From assembly GCA_016218905.1 (NCBI GenBank), contig JACRCS010000718.1:1-7368 (forward strand): a DNA stretch of 7,368 nucleotides, written 5' to 3'. Shown piece by piece: positions 6,120-7,368 of this stretch. Under the pieces are notes generated by a model. The model was not told the DNA's origin, made no database searches, and saw only the letters and a program-made list of their open reading frames with translations. The stretch's first letter is position 1, and each line of letters opens with the position of its first letter. The position numbers were made by a program, and so were the translations under genes. This DNA is from Deltaproteobacteria bacterium (GTDB taxonomy: Bacteria; Desulfobacterota_C; Deferrisomatia; Deferrisomatales; JACRMM01).

Positions 6120-6839
6120 TCAACTCTCCCTTCTGGCCACGCAAACTTCGGCCGGACGCAGCACGACGCCTTCCCTCTCGTAGCCCGCCCGGAGCTCGGC
6201 CGTGACGGTGCCCTCGGGTGCGCCCGGCGTACGGTCCACCTCGACGGCCTTCATACGGGACGGATCGAAAGCTTGACCCCTGACCGGGATTACCTCGACC
6301 CCGCGGGCACGAAGCGTCTCGTCGAAGCGCCCGACGAGCATCGCCTGCCCTTGGCGAAGAGACGCGAAGAGCGTGGAAAGCCCGGCGACGCGGAGGCGCC
6401 GCCGGAAGCGGGCCATCGACTGCTCCAGCGCGAAGAGGCCGAGGGCCGCCCGATCCCGCAGCTCGATCAGCTCCAAGAGGTCCCGGCGCTCGGCCTGGGC
6501 CGACGAGCCGGAGAGCCGGGAACGCACCTCGTCCATCAGGGTCTTCAAATCCGCGTCGCCCGCACGGCTCCGCTCGGCTGCCTCCTCGAGGAACCTGCGG
6601 CTCTGGCGCGCGTCGCGCCGAACCTCTTCGCGCAGCGCGATCAGGGCGCCGTAGAAAGAGGAGAGGTCCGGGACCTCCACGCGGGACGGGGGCTCCGGGC
6701 CAGCGCGGGCGGCGCGATCGGCCGAGAGGAGCCAGGCTCGAAACTCGGAGAGCAGACCGTCTTCGTTTTCGCCTACTTCTTCGGCCGCAGTCGGGCGAGG
6801 AGCTCCTGGCTCGAGGGCCTCTTCTTCTCGGTCTTCCAT
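6120..6839 (-). CDS. GrpE-like nucleotide exchange factor
   Basis: GrpE proteins open the Hsp70 nucleotide pocket to release ADP. The 239 residues have a family-like layout. There is an acidic, probably disordered N-terminus (1-30), then a long helical region with charged heptads (about 60-180, including LLELIELRDRAALGLFALEQSM at 121-142). A C-terminal beta wing follows, with FDPSRMKAV (191-199), GTVTAELRAGY (210-220), VLRPAEVCVA (226-235). The last part matches the GrpE signature closely. The N-terminal half is divergent and longer than in standard GrpE of about 200 residues. The ATG at 6839 has a GGAAG-like RBS and overlaps the J gene by 67 nt in another frame. No ATG or GTG lies nearby that would remove the overlap. 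Its stop abuts the Hsp70 start, so the two should be made in matched amounts. Confidence 0.85.
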   Translation of the reverse strand: MEDREEEALEPGAPRPTAAEEVGENEDGLLSEFRAWLLSADRAARAGPEPPSRVEVPDLSSFYGALIALREEVRRDARQSRRFLEEAAERSRAGDADLKTLMDEVRSRLSGSSAQAERRDLLELIELRDRAALGLFALEQSMARFRRRLRVAGLSTLFASLRQGQAMLVGRFDETLRARGVEVIPVRGQAFDPSRMKAVEVDRTPGAPEGTVTAELRAGYEREGVVLRPAEVCVARRES

Positions 6840-7072
6840 TCAACGGCTTCCAGGTTTGCTTTGAGGTCCGGATCCCTCACGACGCGAAAGAGGCCAAATT
6901 TGATCCGGCAGTCCTCGTCTGAGATGAGCTCGTAGGCTTCGCGAATGAGCACGAACCGCTGGGGGTCGCGATCGGGGGGATGCCGGCGGACGAGCTCCAG
7001 GTAGCGGCTTCGGATCGCTTCGTCGCCGGCGTCGGGCGCGAGCCCCAGCACGGCAAAGGGGTCGAGGATCAT
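6773..7072 (-). CDS. Small J-domain protein with HPPD motif
   Basis: J proteins stimulate Hsp70 ATPase and bring clients. This 99-residue protein is almost only a J domain: DPFAVLGL (4-11, helix I), AIRSRYLELVRR (19-30, helix II), then H31-P32-P33-D34-RDP, RFVLIREAYELISDEDCR (39-56, helix III). A basic tail follows (KTEKKRPSSQELLARLRPKK). The universal HPD tripeptide, needed to activate Hsp70, is here HPPD, encoded CAT CCC CCC GAT at 6982-6971, so one extra proline separates P from D. There is no Gly/Phe linker, zinc domain or client-binding domain. The start is firm: GGAGAAG upstream and a 4-nt ATGA overlap with the gene before. The last 22 codons overlap the GrpE-like gene. J-domain identity is confident; whether the motif still works on the neighbouring Hsp70 is open. 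Confidence 0.88.
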   Translation of the reverse strand: MILDPFAVLGLAPDAGDEAIRSRYLELVRRHPPDRDPQRFVLIREAYELISDEDCRIKFGLFRVVRDPDLKANLEAVEWKTEKKRPSSQELLARLRPKK

Positions 7073-7368
7073 CCGTCTTCTCCGAAGAGGTTCTGCTGAA
7101 TGGCCCGGGGCTTCGGCTTCGGGCCCTTCCCGCGCCGGCCCTTCGGCAGAACGGAGCGGTCGAGAGCATCCAGAAGGCTCCTGAGCACTTCCAGGTCCTC
7201 ACCCTCCTCGAGCCCGGCGTCGAACTCCTCCGCCTCGTCGAGGTCCTCCTCCGTCGCGAGCCAGCTCTCCACCTCGAGGAGCACCTGCTGCGCAAACGCA
7301 GCCATGGCCCGGTCTCCTGCCTCGCGCGCTCTCTCCTCGCAGGCGTCGAGGACGTCCACGTCCTCTTC
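7069..7368 (-). CDS. Unrecognised acidic protein, C-terminal part (runs off the right edge)
   Basis: The frame is open to the window edge (the residues before the GTG at 7359 read EED), so the true start is outside. That GTG has only GAGG 2 nt away and is an unlikely start. The visible 99 residues are helical and strongly acidic in the middle (TEEDLDEAEEFDAGLEEGEDLEV). They then switch to a basic, Gly/Pro/Lys-rich linker (KGRRGKGPKPKPRA) and end in IQQNLFGEDG. I recognise no family. The stop overlaps the ATG of the J-domain gene by 4 nt, so it is the preceding gene of the same operon and probably translationally coupled. It may be a client, regulator or adaptor of the Hsp70 set, but nothing in the visible part shows this. 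Confidence 0.75.
   Translation of the reverse strand, partial: EEDVDVLDACEERAREAGDRAMAAFAQQVLLEVESWLATEEDLDEAEEFDAGLEEGEDLEVLRSLLDALDRSVLPKGRRGKGPKPKPRAIQQNLFGEDG

Noticed and set aside
4464..6935. An 823-codon open frame on the plus strand across the GrpE-like and Hsp70 genes
   Set aside because: It is fully antisense to two genes with clear family motifs. Its product is rich in H, R, P, G and D with no domain pattern, as expected from GC-rich codon bias on the opposite strand.
7069..7359. A complete 96-aa gene starting at the GTG at 7359
   Set aside because: The frame continues open to the window edge, and the only purine-rich stretch is 2 nt from the GTG, too close for a ribosome binding site. 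A partial gene is more likely.

Overview
The window is GC-rich bacterial chromosomal DNA with dense, RBS-led genes on both strands. It carries a TRAP transporter, a divergent Hsp70 set and several dispersed palindromic repeats. No rRNA or other strong taxonomic marker is present. The GC content and gene types would fit an uncultured environmental lineage such as a deltaproteobacterial, acidobacterial or similar group, but that is only an impression.

Left part (1-2359, + strand apart from the extreme edge). The first 42 bases encode, on the minus strand, the N-terminus of what looks like an IS1595-type transposase, behind a strong Shine-Dalgarno. Immediately to its right is a TRAP transporter large permease (DctM) that lacks about its first 55-60 residues. 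The simplest reading is that an insertion sequence landed inside dctM. An intact periplasmic solute-binding protein gene (dctP) follows and should have been cotranscribed with it.

Middle (2360-4039). A secreted GerMN-domain protein runs on the minus strand, convergent with dctP. Beyond it lies about 725 bp without a convincing gene. That stretch is packed with inverted repeats: a long hairpin at 3534-3601, a REP-like array of three hairpins inside an outer stem at 3798-3885, and another long hairpin at 3950-4022 just after the last gene of the right-hand operon.

Right part (4040-7368, minus strand). This is a tight, translationally coupled operon read right to left: the C-terminus of an unrecognised acidic protein, a J-domain protein with HPPD in place of HPD, a GrpE-like exchange factor, a short Hsp70 (584 aa), and a small zinc-ribbon protein with a TPR-like helical tail. 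Overlaps are 4 nt, 67 nt, 0 nt (abutting) and 35 nt. Together they look like a self-contained auxiliary Hsp70 machine (J stimulator, exchange factor, ATPase chaperone) with an extra zinc-ribbon component. It differs from a housekeeping dnaK locus in the J motif, the truncated Hsp70 lid, the altered interdomain linker and the added zinc-ribbon partner. This is the most interesting content of the window.
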